Assembly (NCBI GenBank): GCA_045837725.1
Contig: JBEWZL010000102.1
Span: forward strand, 124,001 to 188,000
Source: Vermamoeba vermiformis
Lineage: Eukaryota > Tubulinea > Echinamoebida
Length of the DNA stretch: 64,000 nt
Direction: 5' to 3'
Positions 44,789 to 57,178 of the stretch are shown in pieces. The notes beneath the pieces are model-generated. The model worked only from the letters and a program-made list of their open reading frames with translations, ran no database searches and was not told where the DNA came from. Within the stretch, counting starts at the first letter, position 1. The number at the start of each line of letters is the position of its first letter. Both the position numbers and the translations under genes were made by a program.

Positions 44789-47700
44789 TTATTCTTCCAT
44801 CGCATCTTTATCTCTTCGCGACTTTTTCTTCTCTTTGTCGTCGTGTTTCTTGGTCTTGGCGTGTTTCTTATCTTCCACTTTTTCTTCGTGTTCTTCTTCG
44901 GCACTCAGATCCGCTTCATCTTCGAGTTTATCAGCGAGTGTTGAACCGAACAGATTCGATTGCAATTGCCCGACAATAACGGAGCGAATGTAGTTGACGT
45001 CTTGAGGGTTTGTTGACTTGATCTTCGTGTGACCGCGCAGCACATCCGTTGAGGTCTGCTTGATCGTGCCTTGTTCGCGTTCCAAGTCGAATTTGAGTTG
45101 TTTTAATGCTTCCTATAAGTTCATAAGGTTAGTATAGTGCTACAATAGTGTTATTAATGACATACATCGTATTGAGGCATGAGCTGGTTGACTTGTTCCC
45201 ATTCAATGTCGAATTCTTTTTGACGCGAGTTCTCAGCCTTGCGCAGAATGGTCTTGAAGAAGCGCACTTCCTCTTTGCGCAGAATAGTGAAACATTGGCC
45301 TGACCGACCTGCACGTGCTGTACGACCGACTCTGAAAGATAAAGTGGTTCATATAAGGACTCCTTTTGAGTGTTCAAATAGTACCTGTGAATGTAAGTTT
45401 TGATGTGTTTGGGGATGTCGTAGTTGATCACTGTTGTCACGTCGTCCAAATCGAGACCACGACTCATAATGTCCGAGCAGATGATTCTACATGTAGCAGC
45501 CATCGTTAGTACTAATCAAACAAGCAAGTGCATCACGTACAAGTTGATGGTGCCGTCTTTGAACTGCTTCAACATGCGTTCACGTTCGTGTTGTGCGAGG
45601 TTTGAAGAGTACTCCGCGAAGTGGAACTGCACAGCGTGTTCAGTGATCAGTGCGCGCAACAAGAGCGTCAAACGATGCGTGGCCTCGAGACTGGACGTGA
45701 AGCAGAGTGTTTGTGACAGTTTGAGCTTGTTGATCAGATAGGCCAACACGACTGGCTTGACTTCATTGCGACACACCACCATTTGTTGCTGATCACCCAA
45801 CAGTCAGTAATATTACTAAATAAGGCAATAGCACTACGTACCGTGAGAGTGGACGGTATCTTGTAAATGTACTCTGTAGTCGCGGTGAAGTACTTGGGAT
45901 TGACCAGTTTAAGACTGGCAATCTTGCGCGGGTTCTGCGTCAGTGTGGCCGAGAAAAGTAGCTTCTGGAGCTATAAATAGAGCGTTGTTAACTACTGCGC
46001 GAGTGTAGGATTGACACGTGTCACATGTCACTTACCTGTGGGAATTGAAGTGTCTCTTGACGCACTGCATTGATCGATCGTGTCGTGCACGGGTCAGAAA
46101 CGAATTCTTTGTTGCTAAATAAGGCAGTCAGAAATCACTGCAAAGAATGTAGGACTCGTGTACGTACTCTCCTTCCTTATTTGGCAATGCTAAAAACTGT
46201 CCGCGTTCAGTGTTGTGAATAGCTTTGAACATGTTTGACAGCCAGTCTTGATAGGATTGCATCAATAGACGATCAGCTTCGTCAATTACCTAATTAGGAA
46301 ATCAGTAACGGCAGTTGTGCATGCACCGAAAAGGGTAAAAAAAAATTCAAAAAGCATGATCAGTTCGAGTAGGAGGTAAGTTATAATCACGAGGTCATAA
46401 CAGTTTATCATCATGTGCTTTTTGAGAATTAAATTTCACTGAAAGTAGTGTCAATCAGTGACTTTCATTCGCGCCACTAGATCCCGAGTGCAAATAATTT
46501 GGGACGAAAAAAGAAGTTCAGAATGTGTCTATTAGTGTCGTATATACCGATTGAATAAGTTTTGCATTACTTACGAGGTAATTTACATGCTGGAGAGTGA
46601 ATCCAGGAGTGCCGTTAACATGATCCATCAAACGACCAGGTGTTGCGACTATAATATCGACATTGCTCACTCCTCCGCGTAAATTGGGCCTATTATTCAA
46701 TATTTAACGGCACTGCCATTATTTTGATCCAGTGGCACTACTCACGGTATTTTATCTGCGTCACCAACGAGACTGAATTGTTCTTCTTTGAATGATTTCT
46801 CACCATATATGGCTTGGAGCTATACAAGCATGGTATTAGAGTCTATTTATGCTACGATCATGATGATTAGCGTACCTTAAGTCCAGTTCCCTTGATCAGT
46901 TGTCGAAACACTTCTTTGACTTGCACGACGAGGTCTCTAGTGGGCACTAATACTACACAACGAACGCGTACAATGGAGCGCGTCATAAGGGCCTTATAAA
47001 TAATATTAAATACACGTACATGAACGGTTCTAAACTGGATCAGATGCCAGTACACGACGTTCAAAAAATCATCCGAGCATTCATTTGGGCACCAATTTAG
47101 CATTAAAATATGTAATATAATTATAAGGAAGACTTACGTTGACAATGGGAATGGCATAAGCTAAGGTCTTGCCAGATCCAGTCGGTGCACTCACGCAAAT
47201 ATCGCCACCAACGACATTAGCAGTCATAATATGCGGAATAACGCACATTTGTACGGGGAATAACTCGTCAATACCCATCTCGCGGAGATTGGTGATGATC
47301 TGACAGACAAATTAATACGAGTAGAACGCAAATAAGTAAGCTCGTTTGGTATATCAAGCAGAGTGCCAATACCATGTGGCAAATGAATAAAAATGAATAG
47401 AAAATAATAATAATAATAATAATACAATGTATCAATCATTTTCCCACTTACTTGTTCTTTGAGCAAATTCGTTTTCTGCAGATCGTCGAGTGATATTTTC
47501 TGATCTGAGCTAAAAAGAAGCGTTAGTGTATTGTATAACGATCGTATGCAATTTAAATAATCAAAAGCAGTTCAATAAACACGGATCTGGATCGCGCGTG
47601 TCAAAAATATTATTTAAATATTACAATAAATTGTAAAATAAATACCTTATTAAAACAGGATTCTTCATCCACTTAGGAACGACTTTATCTTGAATTGAGG

Positions 47701-47935
47701 TAACGATTGGTTCTTCAAATCTCCTTTTTTTCGGTCTAGATCTTCTGCCGTTCTCTTCTGGTACTGTCTCCACGTTGTCATTATTTACACCATTATTTTC
47801 ATTATTTACATCGTCTTCTTTTGGTTCTTGAATTCGAATCTCTTCTTCGCGATCGAGATCCAGATCCGCATCCTCTCGTTTGCGCTTCTTTGATTTATCC
47901 TTTGAATCTCTTTTCGGTTTAGTCTTATCTGCCAT
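44789..47935 (-). CDS. ddx51: DEAD-box RNA helicase DDX51/Dbp6
   Basis: Nucleolar helicase for early 60S ribosome assembly. A Lys/Glu-rich N-terminus precedes the core: Q-motif region [18 protein letters not shown], motif [17 protein letters not shown], Ia [13 protein letters not shown], Ib TPGRLMDH, motif [66 protein letters not shown] and [15 protein letters not shown]. The spacer between motifs II and III and the [11 protein letters not shown] block are typical of DDX51/Dbp6. The tail is charged ([12 protein letters not shown]). About 14 exons. The intron between the motif Ib and motif II exons (about 46291-46574) is some 285 nt and holds a C/D snoRNA candidate. Another intron (45972-46035) has the TGACACGTGTCA palindrome. 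Confidence 0.93.
46346..46424 (-). ncRNA. Candidate intronic box C/D snoRNA
   Basis: Inside the enlarged intron of the DDX51 gene, same strand. Box C ATGATGA (46414-46408) and box D CTGA (46363-46360) are 55 nt apart. The flanks form a terminal stem, CAAAAAGCA (5') with TGCTTTTTG (3'), 9 bp. Internal C'-like GTGATTA and D'-like CTGT are present. The guide upstream of box D reads ACTTACCTCCTACTCGAA. By the D-box-plus-5 rule, the target would be the A of UUCGA within UUCGAGUAGGAGG. I could not match this to rRNA without a search. Coordinates include the stem only. Confidence 0.72.
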
Positions 47936-48234
47936 ATTTGTGTGATGATGGAAAAGAAAGGCAACAAAAAATTACAGAACCAATGTTCATTGGTTTTTAA
48001 CTGACGAGAAGGACCAGAACCAGGATCAACTGAAGATTCTTAACCGCTACAAATGATAATATTATTATACGTTAGGCCAGAAGTAAAGCAGAGGGGTGGC
48101 ATCGAACACGTGCTTTCTTGAAATTGTAGATTTTCCCGGATTTTTTTTACGTTTTCTTTTTCGCGTGTTCTTGTCAATTAATTACCTCGTAATATCAATC
48201 AGATACCACAAAGCGATACGTTTTGAATTTATTA

Positions 48235-49420
48235 ATGGAGTCCAACACAAACTCAAGCGGATCTGTCAATAGAGTGGTAAGATCTGTCTCGTTTGACACC
48301 TTATTATTGACGTTACTGAAATATAAACTAACTGTTTTAAATCAGAAAAAACATCGAGTGCTCTTACCTATGACATTAAACCAAAAGAGATATTATAAGA
48401 TTGTGCTAGAAAAGAACTTTCAAAGCTTAACCGCTGCTGGCTTGCAAAAATACATTCCAAACACATCAAATATCGCTCCTTTATTGCAAAAAATCTGCAT
48501 TCATCCATTTTTGGTGCCTGGATTCGAGGAGCATTTGAGCATGAATCAAACTCCCGAGAAAATCAACGAGCTCCTCTTCAACAGCACACCAAGATACAAT
48601 TATATCGTACAAGTCATAGATAAGTGTAAGAAAGACAAAGAACGGATCGCAATTATCTGCTCTCGTAACGAAGCGTTGGATCTTGTGGCCAGTGCGCTTG
48701 AATCCAAGTAAGCCGTCTTCTTTAAACCGTGAAATCATATTAACGTATTGTCAGAGGACTTGATATCATAATTGTCAATTCAAAAGTGAAAGCAGCTCAA
48801 CGACAAGACGAGATCAACAAATTCAATGCGAGCACCGATCATTGTCTGCTTATCTCCTCAAAATTAGCACCCTCCTTCAGAATAGTAAGTTAACACAATA
48901 TTTTCTGTAGTATGACACTAACGATCGCTTAGAATGCTAATAAGGTGATTATTCATGACTTTACTGCATCTGACAAAGAGCTTCTGATTGGTGACTACAA
49001 TTTCATCACTGCACCTACAGTTGATGTGCAATGTTTACTAGTCGAACATTCGTACGAGCAGCTGGCATTTGAAAAGATGTTAGGCGAAGCTAATGTGACT
49101 TGGCCCGAAGAAGGATCTGCTCCAAACCAGATCGAGCCTCAAGCTCAAGATATCAACCGGTTGCTAAGGTTTGGTGCATATGAAACATTTAACGATAAAA
49201 GTCTATCGATGAAATACTTGCATCGCGCTCATCGTTTACGGATCAAACATCACCATTTCAAAAAGCAAGTTTTACTGCCAATACAGAAGAGCCTCAAATT
49301 GATATCAACGATCCGAATTTCTGGGAAAAGGTATTGCCTGAGGGCACTAGTGCTTATAATGTGGATCAGACCGAAAAACAATCTGACACACGCAGATACA
49401 ATACTAGAAATAGGAAATAA
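48235..49420 (+). CDS. CHD-like (SNF2-family) protein lacking helicase lobe 1, degenerate lobe 2
   Basis: The readable parts match the C-terminal half of CHD6-9-type remodellers. LLPMTLNQKRYYKIVLEKNF and APLLQKICIHPFL correspond to the linker. ERIAIICSRNEALDLVASAL and RQDEINKFNASTDHCLLISS correspond to lobe 2. LLRFGAYETFNDKS and DINDPNFWEKVLPE correspond to the LLRxGAY...DDPNFW tail of CHD7-like proteins. The gene starts at ATG 48235 (exon to 48276) with no ATPase lobe 1 upstream, where the next gene is the divergent DDX51. Lobe 2 motifs V and VI (TRAGGLGINL, RAHRIGQ) are replaced by KLAPSFRI and unrelated residues, so ATPase activity is not expected. Near 49198-49214 the frame breaks: the tail continues one frame over as DEILASRSSFTDQTSPFQKA. 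Either a base is missing or an intron with donor GTCTAT is used. Confidence 0.7.
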
Positions 49421-49582
49421 TAAAGTAGCTAACAGCAGTTCTATCATATTGTTGTGAATGGGTGAATATATTGTACAAACTTTAAGTAATTCCGCAATAA
49501 TACAAGGTTGATCTCAGTAGATCGACAAAAACAAGGTCTAACTCGACCAAGTACAACAATAATAACAAGTGCTTCGTTAGGT

Positions 49583-51611
49583 TCATCCCGTGCCCTGTTC
49601 AGTCCGCACTGACGCACGAAATTCTTGCAGCTGCCGCAGAATTTCATCGCGGGCAGTTGATTCAAACACGTCCATTTGACCGTCCTATTATTAGAGAATA
49701 GTTTGTTAATATTATAAAAGTTATGCTTAACGTGTTATAGACGGGACCTACTTTATAAGTAATCGAGAATCGGGTCTCAGACTTGGGATAGATCGTGACT
49801 GATTGAATGGAATCTAACGAGTGCGACACTTTTTTGCCGTTCACTAAAATATCTAACGACACGACCTGGGTCGATGGATTTCGTGTCATTGATAGCTACA
49901 TGAAGCATTATTAGCATCGAGATAGTCGATATTAATATCAGACGTACCTGTGCGTCATCACTGGGGAAAACTTTGTACAATTTTTTGACGAAATATTTAC
50001 ATAGCACAGACTCGACTGAATCGATCTTCTGTTTCAGTGAAATCAACTTCATTGCCATCTTCGACAAGGTGATTTCTTTTTCTTGCAAGTCTTTGGTCAT
50101 TTTAGCGACTTCATATTCACTGAAACAAATGTAAGTTAATAACTTTGCCACGCCATGCATCAGTCTGAAATATCAGTATTATGATCACGATGAATATCGT
50201 ACCGTTGTTGCAAGTCCATTTCTAGTCGTTGATGGTCAGTATTTAACCTGTTGTATTTTCGTTTCCACGTTTCTAACTCTACTTCAAGTGCTCTAAAAAC
50301 GACGTCAGAAATACATCATACGGCCTCACATATAACAAATCACGTACACTTTCTCCTCGCAGACTAGAGTGTATTTCCGATCCAATTTCTTGGCTTCAGT
50401 TTTGTCTTGCTGAAGCTGTGCAATCTTGCTCGAATTGTCAGTCAGCCGTTGTTGCTGTTTGATGAGTGTCTCTTCGTATTGGTGCAACTTCCGTTCTAAC
50501 GAGAGAATTCTGTTCTTCAGCGAGGTGTTGTCGTGTTCTAGCCGCTGATTGGCCGTTGACAATTGTCTGTTGTGTTCACGAAAATGTTCGTTTTCACGCG
50601 TCAATTTCATCTTGAGACTCTGCAGCTCTCGTCGTTGTTTCAAATCAAATGCCAGTTCTACGCCCTCAGTGCCGGTACTAGTTGGAACGTCATTCTGTCC
50701 GCTCATAATATTCTTTTGCACGCTGTTCATAGTGCTGATAACAGGACTGTTCAGCATGCTGTCGGCACGAGAGTTTGAGCCCCCGCTGTCAGTTCTCGCA
50801 GTGTTGGGCATGTGCGTGCTGTTGGACGTGCCGTTGTTGCTCGGCGTCGCACTGTAACTGCGCGGCCTTTGACCCGAGGACAGGCCCAGATAAGGCATTG
50901 AGTCAATGAACAGTCCTGATTCTGTGTCCCGTTCGTCACGTGATCGAGGACTCTGCGCGATCGAGTGTGGCGTGGCAAGTAACGTGTAGTCAGTGCGCGG
51001 GGACGGTGAGCGCGTCAAGTCGCTGCTTTGGTTAGAATTTTCCAAAGAATTTGAATGAGATTCACGGCGCTGTTTGATGGGTGAATACAATGCTGCTAAA
51101 TGATCGCCTTCATCGACAGACATGCGAGGTGGTTCTGCATTTGATCGCGTTGTGTCGTCATTCTGATCTTTAATTGAATAATTGATTGAATTTTTCACGT
51201 TCGGCGGAGATCCTGAGCAAAATTAAATTAATAAATAACGGTCATGACCATATTAGACGTGATAATTATTGTGGTTTAATTGCCCGATAACGATTAAAGA
51301 ATTAAAAGAAAATTGAAAAATATTCGAGTCCTTATCAGCCCGTAAGAATAGAATTATTAACATATTGCATGAAAATATTATTTTTATCGTAATAATGCGC
51401 AATTATCATTATTACGAATTTATTTGATTTTAGATCAAAATTTTCGTTTTTATTCATTTCGGGTTTCGCAAGATGTATCACATAACTTCGAGAATGATCA
51501 TATCTTACCTTCGTTTAATTGGTGTATTAAATTTTTTAATTGTTGTTCGAGTTCAATTCGTTTCTGTCTTTCAGATTCCAATTGCTGTTTCAGATCAGCC
51601 GAATCTGACAT
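49583..51611 (-). CDS. Coiled-coil protein with Ser-rich region and C-terminal beta-rich domain, unknown
   Basis: The start at 51611 gives MSDSADLKQQLESERQKRIE and LEQQLKNLIHQLNEG, a coiled coil. The second exon (about 50348-51213) is low complexity (SHSNSLENSNQSSDLTRSPS; NGTSNSTHMPNTARTDSGGS) and then coiled coil (RRELQSLKMKLTRENEHFRE; LKNRILSLERKLHQYEETLI), continued by MTKDLQEKEITLSKMAMKLI. The end is a compact part: VVSLDILVNGKKVSHSLDSI, QSVTIYPKSETRFSITYKDG, DVFESTARDEILRQLQEFRA, finishing EQGTG. Alternating strands plus a final helix resemble a PH-like or PTB-like fold, perhaps membrane- or partner-binding. I recognise no family. It runs tail to head with the kinesin gene 90 bp upstream on the same strand. 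Confidence 0.72.
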
Positions 51612-51700
51612 AGTTGCAATATAATATTACAATATGACAATCATCTATTGTTTGTGCATGGTTTGGAATCGCCAATGAACTGCGTAGAGCGGAAAAGTTT

Positions 51701-53418
51701 TTATTTGACAAACGCACCACGTGACGCCACTTCGATAGCGATCAGTTCCCTCCACAGTACTTTGAGAGACATATGACGTAGTTGTCGTTTGTCGAGGAGA
51801 GTGATCAGCCACTCTGCTTGTGTGTGCGTCAACAACTCACCAATCACAAAGCACATTGTGTGCAGTACCAGTTCTGAGGGCAGTTGTGCGAACAGGCCTC
51901 GCTCCATTGGTGTCAGTATTGTGAGCATTTTAGTGACAACGGCACCTAGACGAGGTGCGTATGTGCTGCATTCATAATTAGAGCGGTAATGCTTTGTGAG
52001 GGTACGTACATATTGCCGAAATGCAATGTCTGTAACGTCTCATTTATAGCCGAGTGATGCGGTGAACAGGTGAGGATGAGAGTGGTCTTAATGTGGCCGC
52101 TGAGTGAGGCCTATAGCAGTGTTATTAGTCCCTAAAGTGTCAAATTTATTGCAGAAGTTACCGTGAGCAATCGCGTCAATTTGCTGTCTCTGTATGGCAC
52201 GTGCTGTCGATTAGATGCCAGTGCAGTCAGACACTGCTTCAGCGAGGCTAATGACTTGTTGATATTGCCAGCCTACAGAGTAATTCAGCTCAGTACGTGC
52301 ACTGCTCTGATGAATGATTCTTACCTCACGCAATCCTAGAGCGCTAGTGAACATCGCTCGTTCAGACCCTGCAAGATCAACAAAAGTGAGAGTGCTTGAC
52401 GGACTGTTGGCTCTGTGCAGTGTGAGCAACACAATGGTGTGTGAGCGCGAGCTCAGTGTACTCATGCGCGTGCACTGAATGGCTCTGCTAGCGCGTTAGA
52501 ATTGCAACAGGGACACCAATCTACGCACGTACTTGTTGCTAGTACCTTGCTGTACAAGCTGATCAAACTCCGCTGTAGTGGTGATGGTCTGCTTACTTTG
52601 TTAGTACGAGCTCGGGCTCAGTATGGTTGCATCTGTCGTGTTGTTACCTCTTCACTCAAGTGCTCGATATATATTCGACGATCAACGCCTTCTCGGATGC
52701 GTAACTGATTATTATCGGACGGGTTCAGCAAGTCAAGCAGGTGTTCGTTGTAAATCTCTAATCAAAGGCATCAGTCTCGATGAGTGAGTCACGAGCTAAC
52801 TGACCGTAAAATGAGCACGTGACTTTGATGGTCTCGGCTGGTCTCTCATTGGCCAGGGCAAACAACAACTGGCCACTCAGCGGAATCAGTCCTTTGACCG
52901 CACCTGTGCCAAATATCGAATACGTCTTGCCCGTGCCTGTCTGTCCATAGGCCATTATCGTGTTGCTGACCCCGTGCCACAAGTCACTAGTGATATTAGT
53001 CAATCATGATTATAGACGATGCGAATGACATTTCTTACTGCACGGCCGGTTGAGCAACATTCTTGAAAAAATCTTCTGCGGTCGTCTCGGGAGGGAAGAT
53101 CTAAATATTATAAGGCACAGGCTTTGTGCGACTCAATTACATTCAAATACCTTGTCAAATTGAAATAGGGACGCTGATTTGTCCTCTGATAGTGTCACTG
53201 ATATAGCCCGGTCAATTAATATTGCTACTTTAGCACCTTTTTCATTCTCTTGCAAGGCTAGTTCGCGAGGTAGTGCTGGTCTCACTCTGCATACTACTCG
53301 GACTAGTTTAAATAAATTAAATTATTTTTTGTTTTTGTGAATTATAAATTGGAATCTTCTCACACTTATACGGCTTCTTTGTATTATCTTTTGTGTTATC
53401 TTTGGTATTTTTCTCCAT
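51701..53418 (-). CDS. Short kinesin motor protein
   Basis: Microtubule motor. The start at 53418 ([18 protein letters not shown]) joins, through a GTGAGA donor, to [15 protein letters not shown]. Motor motifs: [18 protein letters not shown]-loop [30 protein letters not shown], switch [19 protein letters not shown], switch [21 protein letters not shown], then [17 protein letters not shown] and RDSKLTRLL. It ends [20 protein letters not shown] and LQTLHFG, followed by about 80 helical residues ([39 protein letters not shown]) to the stop. No long coiled coil follows, so this is nearly a motor-only kinesin of about 450 residues. The class is unclear. Joins use donors GTCAGT and GTACGT; about ten exons. 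Confidence 0.87.
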
Positions 53419-53809
53419 TTTGATGGTAATTATGACAAGCCGAAAATCGAATTGATTACAACTGCTGAGTTTATAGTGCCCATCAATGGGGTTCGTGGAT
53501 ATTAATACTCTACGTAAGGCATGCCTTTGTGGTATTGTGTCACTATGATTAAGCGACGCGTGGTATGTGGTCAAACAAATGCAAACCACTTTTAACTCTG
53601 TGAATTTTGATTTCCACAAAAACCGGCCCTGACATCATCGCTGGCACTATTGTTACGAAGTGCGAGTGGACTAGATAGTCACTCGAGATATTTCTTTGAA
53701 CTTCGTGGCGCTTTTCGGCACATTTTTTCATTCGCGACGAGTATGTATCGGTGTCCAACAAAAAAGCCAAAAAATTGAGAGGGCCGAACAATCAGGCAAA
53801 TTCCATGCG
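53419..53809. other. Divergent promoter region between kinesin and LRR genes
   Basis: About 390 bp between two starts on opposite strands. Open frames here extend upstream of each start without conserved content. No other feature recognised. Confidence 0.5.
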
Positions 53810-55597
53810 ATGACCACAAAGCAAGCAGCTGCTAGAGTAGATCTAGCATACAAGAAGATCACTGACTTCTCACCTGAGCAGATCGAGCTCATTAAAGGCT
53901 GTCGCGAGGTGGATCTGACTGGCAATTCCATTAGGTACGTGGGAGAAATCTTTTTAAATCATGTGCAATGTACTGACGTAAAATTTAGCGATTTATCTTT
54001 GCTGCGAGACTGCACACAGATCGAAATCTTGGTCCTGGACGAAAATACAATTACATCCAATTCTCGAATACCGAAATTGCCAAAATTAGATACACTATGG
54101 GTCAATAAGAATAAAATAGCAAATTTGTCAGTATTTATTGACAAGGTAAGTGCAGATCTGGATTGCAAAACAGTAATTAATTAATTTCCCGCATTCCTAT
54201 CAATTTAATATTGTCATAATATTAAATTATAATTTTCTTATTTGCGCGCAGTATTGTATTAAGATTTTTCGTTAGATTTTTCGCTGTTAAATTTGTGATT
54301 GGATCCAGCAGTGCGCTGCTGGTCCGTTGTATAGTTATACGAAGCTCTTTCTTCGGTACAATATTAATATATCTTTTAGCTTGTAGAACGAGCCCCGCAA
54401 TTGAAATACTTGTCAATGCTGAATAATGATGCCTGTCCTAATTATTTCAACGGCGGCACTCCAAAACAATACAACGACTACAGGTAATCTTTATAGCTAT
54501 TATTCTATTCATATCAAATTCAACAGGAGACATTTAAAGGTGTCAGGATCCAATATTAATAATCAATTCGACTGTAGATTGTACGTGATCAATCGACTGC
54601 GCAATTTGAAGAATTTAGACAACGTAGATGTCACCGAACAAGAGCGACAAGAGGCCTATAAATTATACGGACAACTGGCCCTCAGTAAGACCGGCGACGA
54701 GTCAAAACGAAAAGGTAACTATATTATGTATAAGTTATATTGCCTATGATACAGCATATGTAGCGCTTATGTATTGATATATTTTCAGCCAATTTGCTCA
54801 TCGTCGATTACTTTGCGAGTGAGTTGAAATTTTATTACAATCATATTATTAAATAAGGTGTAGTAAATTAATACCTTATTGTATTAGAAAAAGAAGAAGA
54901 AGAAAAGCAACGTAAATTAGAAATGTCAAAAAAGAGAAAAGAACGCGAGGAGCGCAAGAAAAGGTCGTTGCAGAAAAAAGAAGAGGCACATCGCAAGGTA
55001 CGCGGAGAATAGACAAGGCTAAATATAGTGCTAATGTGACGTACAGAAATTAGAAGAAAAGAAGAAAGCGAGCCTATTACGATCACGTGGCACACTTGAC
55101 ACGAAGTCAGTGACACCTGTCACCATTGAGACCTCACAACCGGCCACTACCAACACTGCACCTGTGCTGGACTTGCCTGATTTGGAGTTCTTGGCAGTCA
55201 CTGGCAAGTCAGAGTCGAAGGCTGAACTGCTCGTGCCTCCATTCCCGTCACGGACCTCGTCATCGACCTCGATCTCATCGAGTGAAGTGTTCGTCGATGT
55301 GCCGCTCAACCAATCAATTCAAGCGCCTAACAACGACGGCTCATTCAGTTCACTGTTCTCGCGGCTGAAAGACGAGACGAGTGATTCAGACGACGATGAC
55401 TTGTTGTTCAGCAGTGAGAGCGATAGTGCGTGGAGCACGAGCGATGACTTTGAGCGCAGCAGTGAAATTCCACGTGATTTACCTGCTGTTGATAACACAC
55501 CTCCTCCTGTACATGATGAAGACGATTGGTAAGTCCTCGCTATCATTATGAACAAGCTCTAACGTGACATTTTGACAGGTCAAGTGATGACGACTAG
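53810..55597 (+). CDS. Leucine-rich repeat protein, LRMDA/C10orf11-like
   Basis: The LRR part (starting [20 protein letters not shown]) has [40 protein letters not shown] and [20 protein letters not shown]. It is capped by [20 protein letters not shown] and [20 protein letters not shown], the cap typical of LRMDA and related LRR proteins. A charged helix follows ([39 protein letters not shown]). Then comes a long Ser/Asp-rich disordered tail ([20 protein letters not shown]) ending DDWSSDDD after a last small exon. ATG 53810 was taken; an out-of-frame ATG overlaps it at 53805. Vertebrate LRMDA acts in melanosome trafficking. The role here is unknown, and the tail is specific to this gene. Confidence 0.8.
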
Positions 55598-55647
55598 TCT
55601 CAGGCCCATTATTTATTGCTGTAAATAAACTCTTGTGTCATATTGCA

Positions 55648-57099
55648 CTAATCATCGTACGATTGGTTCTTCTGTCGGCGTGCTTTGTTCCGTTGCTGTT
55701 GATTGTGCAATTTTTTCTGTCTGCGGTCCTGTGTGCCACCCATTTGTTCAAAGCCTTTTTTCTGTCGCTTGGTCCAGTTAGCAAATTTAGGTTTATCATT
55801 GTCTTCGTCGCTCTCTTCACTCTCCTCGCTGTCTTTTTCTTCAGTTGACTCGTCATTCTCGTCACTCTCCTCTGCTTCTTTGTTGGCTAGTTTGGCTTGT
55901 TGTTTCTGCCACACCGCATCGAGTGGTGTCACTTCAGCGATTTCAATGTTCAGTGCGAATGAGGGCTCTAACTGCACCGACAAATATGTTTTGTAGAATC
56001 CGTCTGGATCCTCCTCTGTAATAAGGTTAAGCACGATATCATATCTCCATGACACTTACCTTCTTTTCCAGTCTTCACATTGATAATTATCTTGTCAATC
56101 GATTGCTCGCCAAAATCAACATCAGCGTATTTGGTGCAGAAGTTTGCAAGCTTCTTTGGGGTCAGAGGTGACTTGCCTTTGACTTCCTTGGCCGATTTTT
56201 CGATTTTGTTCTTGTACAGCGTTACGTGCGGGTGAAATCTGCTGCTGGCACCTTCAATCAGGAAACTTGAATTGGATTTTTTTGACGTGCTTGAACAATT
56301 CATCTGTAGAGCTTAGTCAAAGAAAATAATATAATAAAATGAGGTTAATAAGTGATTAAAGTGTCGATAGGATACGCGCCAAGTGTTCTAACATGACTTT
56401 GTGCTTGTCGTCTTTAAGACCAATCCACACAATGCACTTGCCACTGCCGTAGAAGTGTCCGACATTTTGAAATCTGAGCACGGGCTTTTCAGTGACTTTG
56501 AGCTCTGTTTTGACCTTTTCGAGGTCCTCTCCTTGTTCGCCGCTCTCACTTTCATCTTCTTCACTCTCCTCATCATCATCGTCACTCTCGTTATCCTCGT
56601 CATCACTATTTGCATCCTCTTCGTCGCCATTATTTCGGTTGGCGTTAATAATAATATTATCAGAAGAAGAATTAATGTCGTTAGTGTTGGGTTGTTAGTG
56701 TCTTGTTGTGTCTCGCTGACTTGTTTTAATTGTAACTCGATCGTTTGATCATCAAAGTATTTTCGGAATATAGATTCGGCTTGTTGTAATATGCCTATTA
56801 GTTCTTTGTACTCGCTGGTGTTTTGTATCCTCAAGACCAATAATGTAACGTGAAATTTTGAAGCTGGGGTCAACTTATTTTTATTAATTTTCATTGCCTT
56901 GCTATTAAATGAATGGTTATTTAGGAAAGGTTACGGCGCGTAGCTGCGATTTTTAAAAATAAATGGGATTTTTTTCTTACTTGAGCTCATTTTGAATTTG
57001 TTCAAATTTGGACACAGTCTCCGTATCGTGGATTTTAACGCATAATATGAAGTTGCTTCGCTTAGGTCCTTTGTGACCTTTCTTTATTTTTTCTGCCAT
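55648..57099 (-). CDS. 2H phosphoesterase of the AKAP7 type
   Basis: 2H-fold phosphodiesterase; relatives act on RNA ends (2',3'-cyclic phosphate) or 2-5A. It starts MAEKIKKGHKGPKRSNFILC at 57099. The first H-x-T is in KFHVTLLVLRIQNTSEY, the second in SSRFHPHVTLYKNKIEK. Between them are LRFQNVGHFYGSGKCIVWIG and LKDDKHKVMLEHLA, and after them KYADVDFGEQSIDKIIINVK, matching the AKAP7 domain layout. A C-terminal extension is acidic then basic (ESTEEKDSEESEESDEDND; KQKKGFEQMGGTQDRRQKK). Between LQLKQ and DLEKVKTELK the frame changes within an acidic run (about 56590-56710). An intron with donor GTCAGC, or a missing base, would explain it. It lies 79 bp after the stop of the RNA ligase gene on the same strand. 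Confidence 0.82.
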
Positions 57100-57178
57100 A
57101 GTTGTGTGGTGCTCACTTTCGGTTTTTGATAAAAAAGGTAAAATATGTTCGCAACGATTTCGCAGTTCGGCTTTATTT

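Noticed and set aside
56590-56710. Frameshift in the 2H phosphoesterase as evidence for a pseudogene
   Set aside because: An in-frame intron with a GTCAGC donor can bridge it, and a GTCAGT donor is used in the kinesin gene nearby, so decay is not required.
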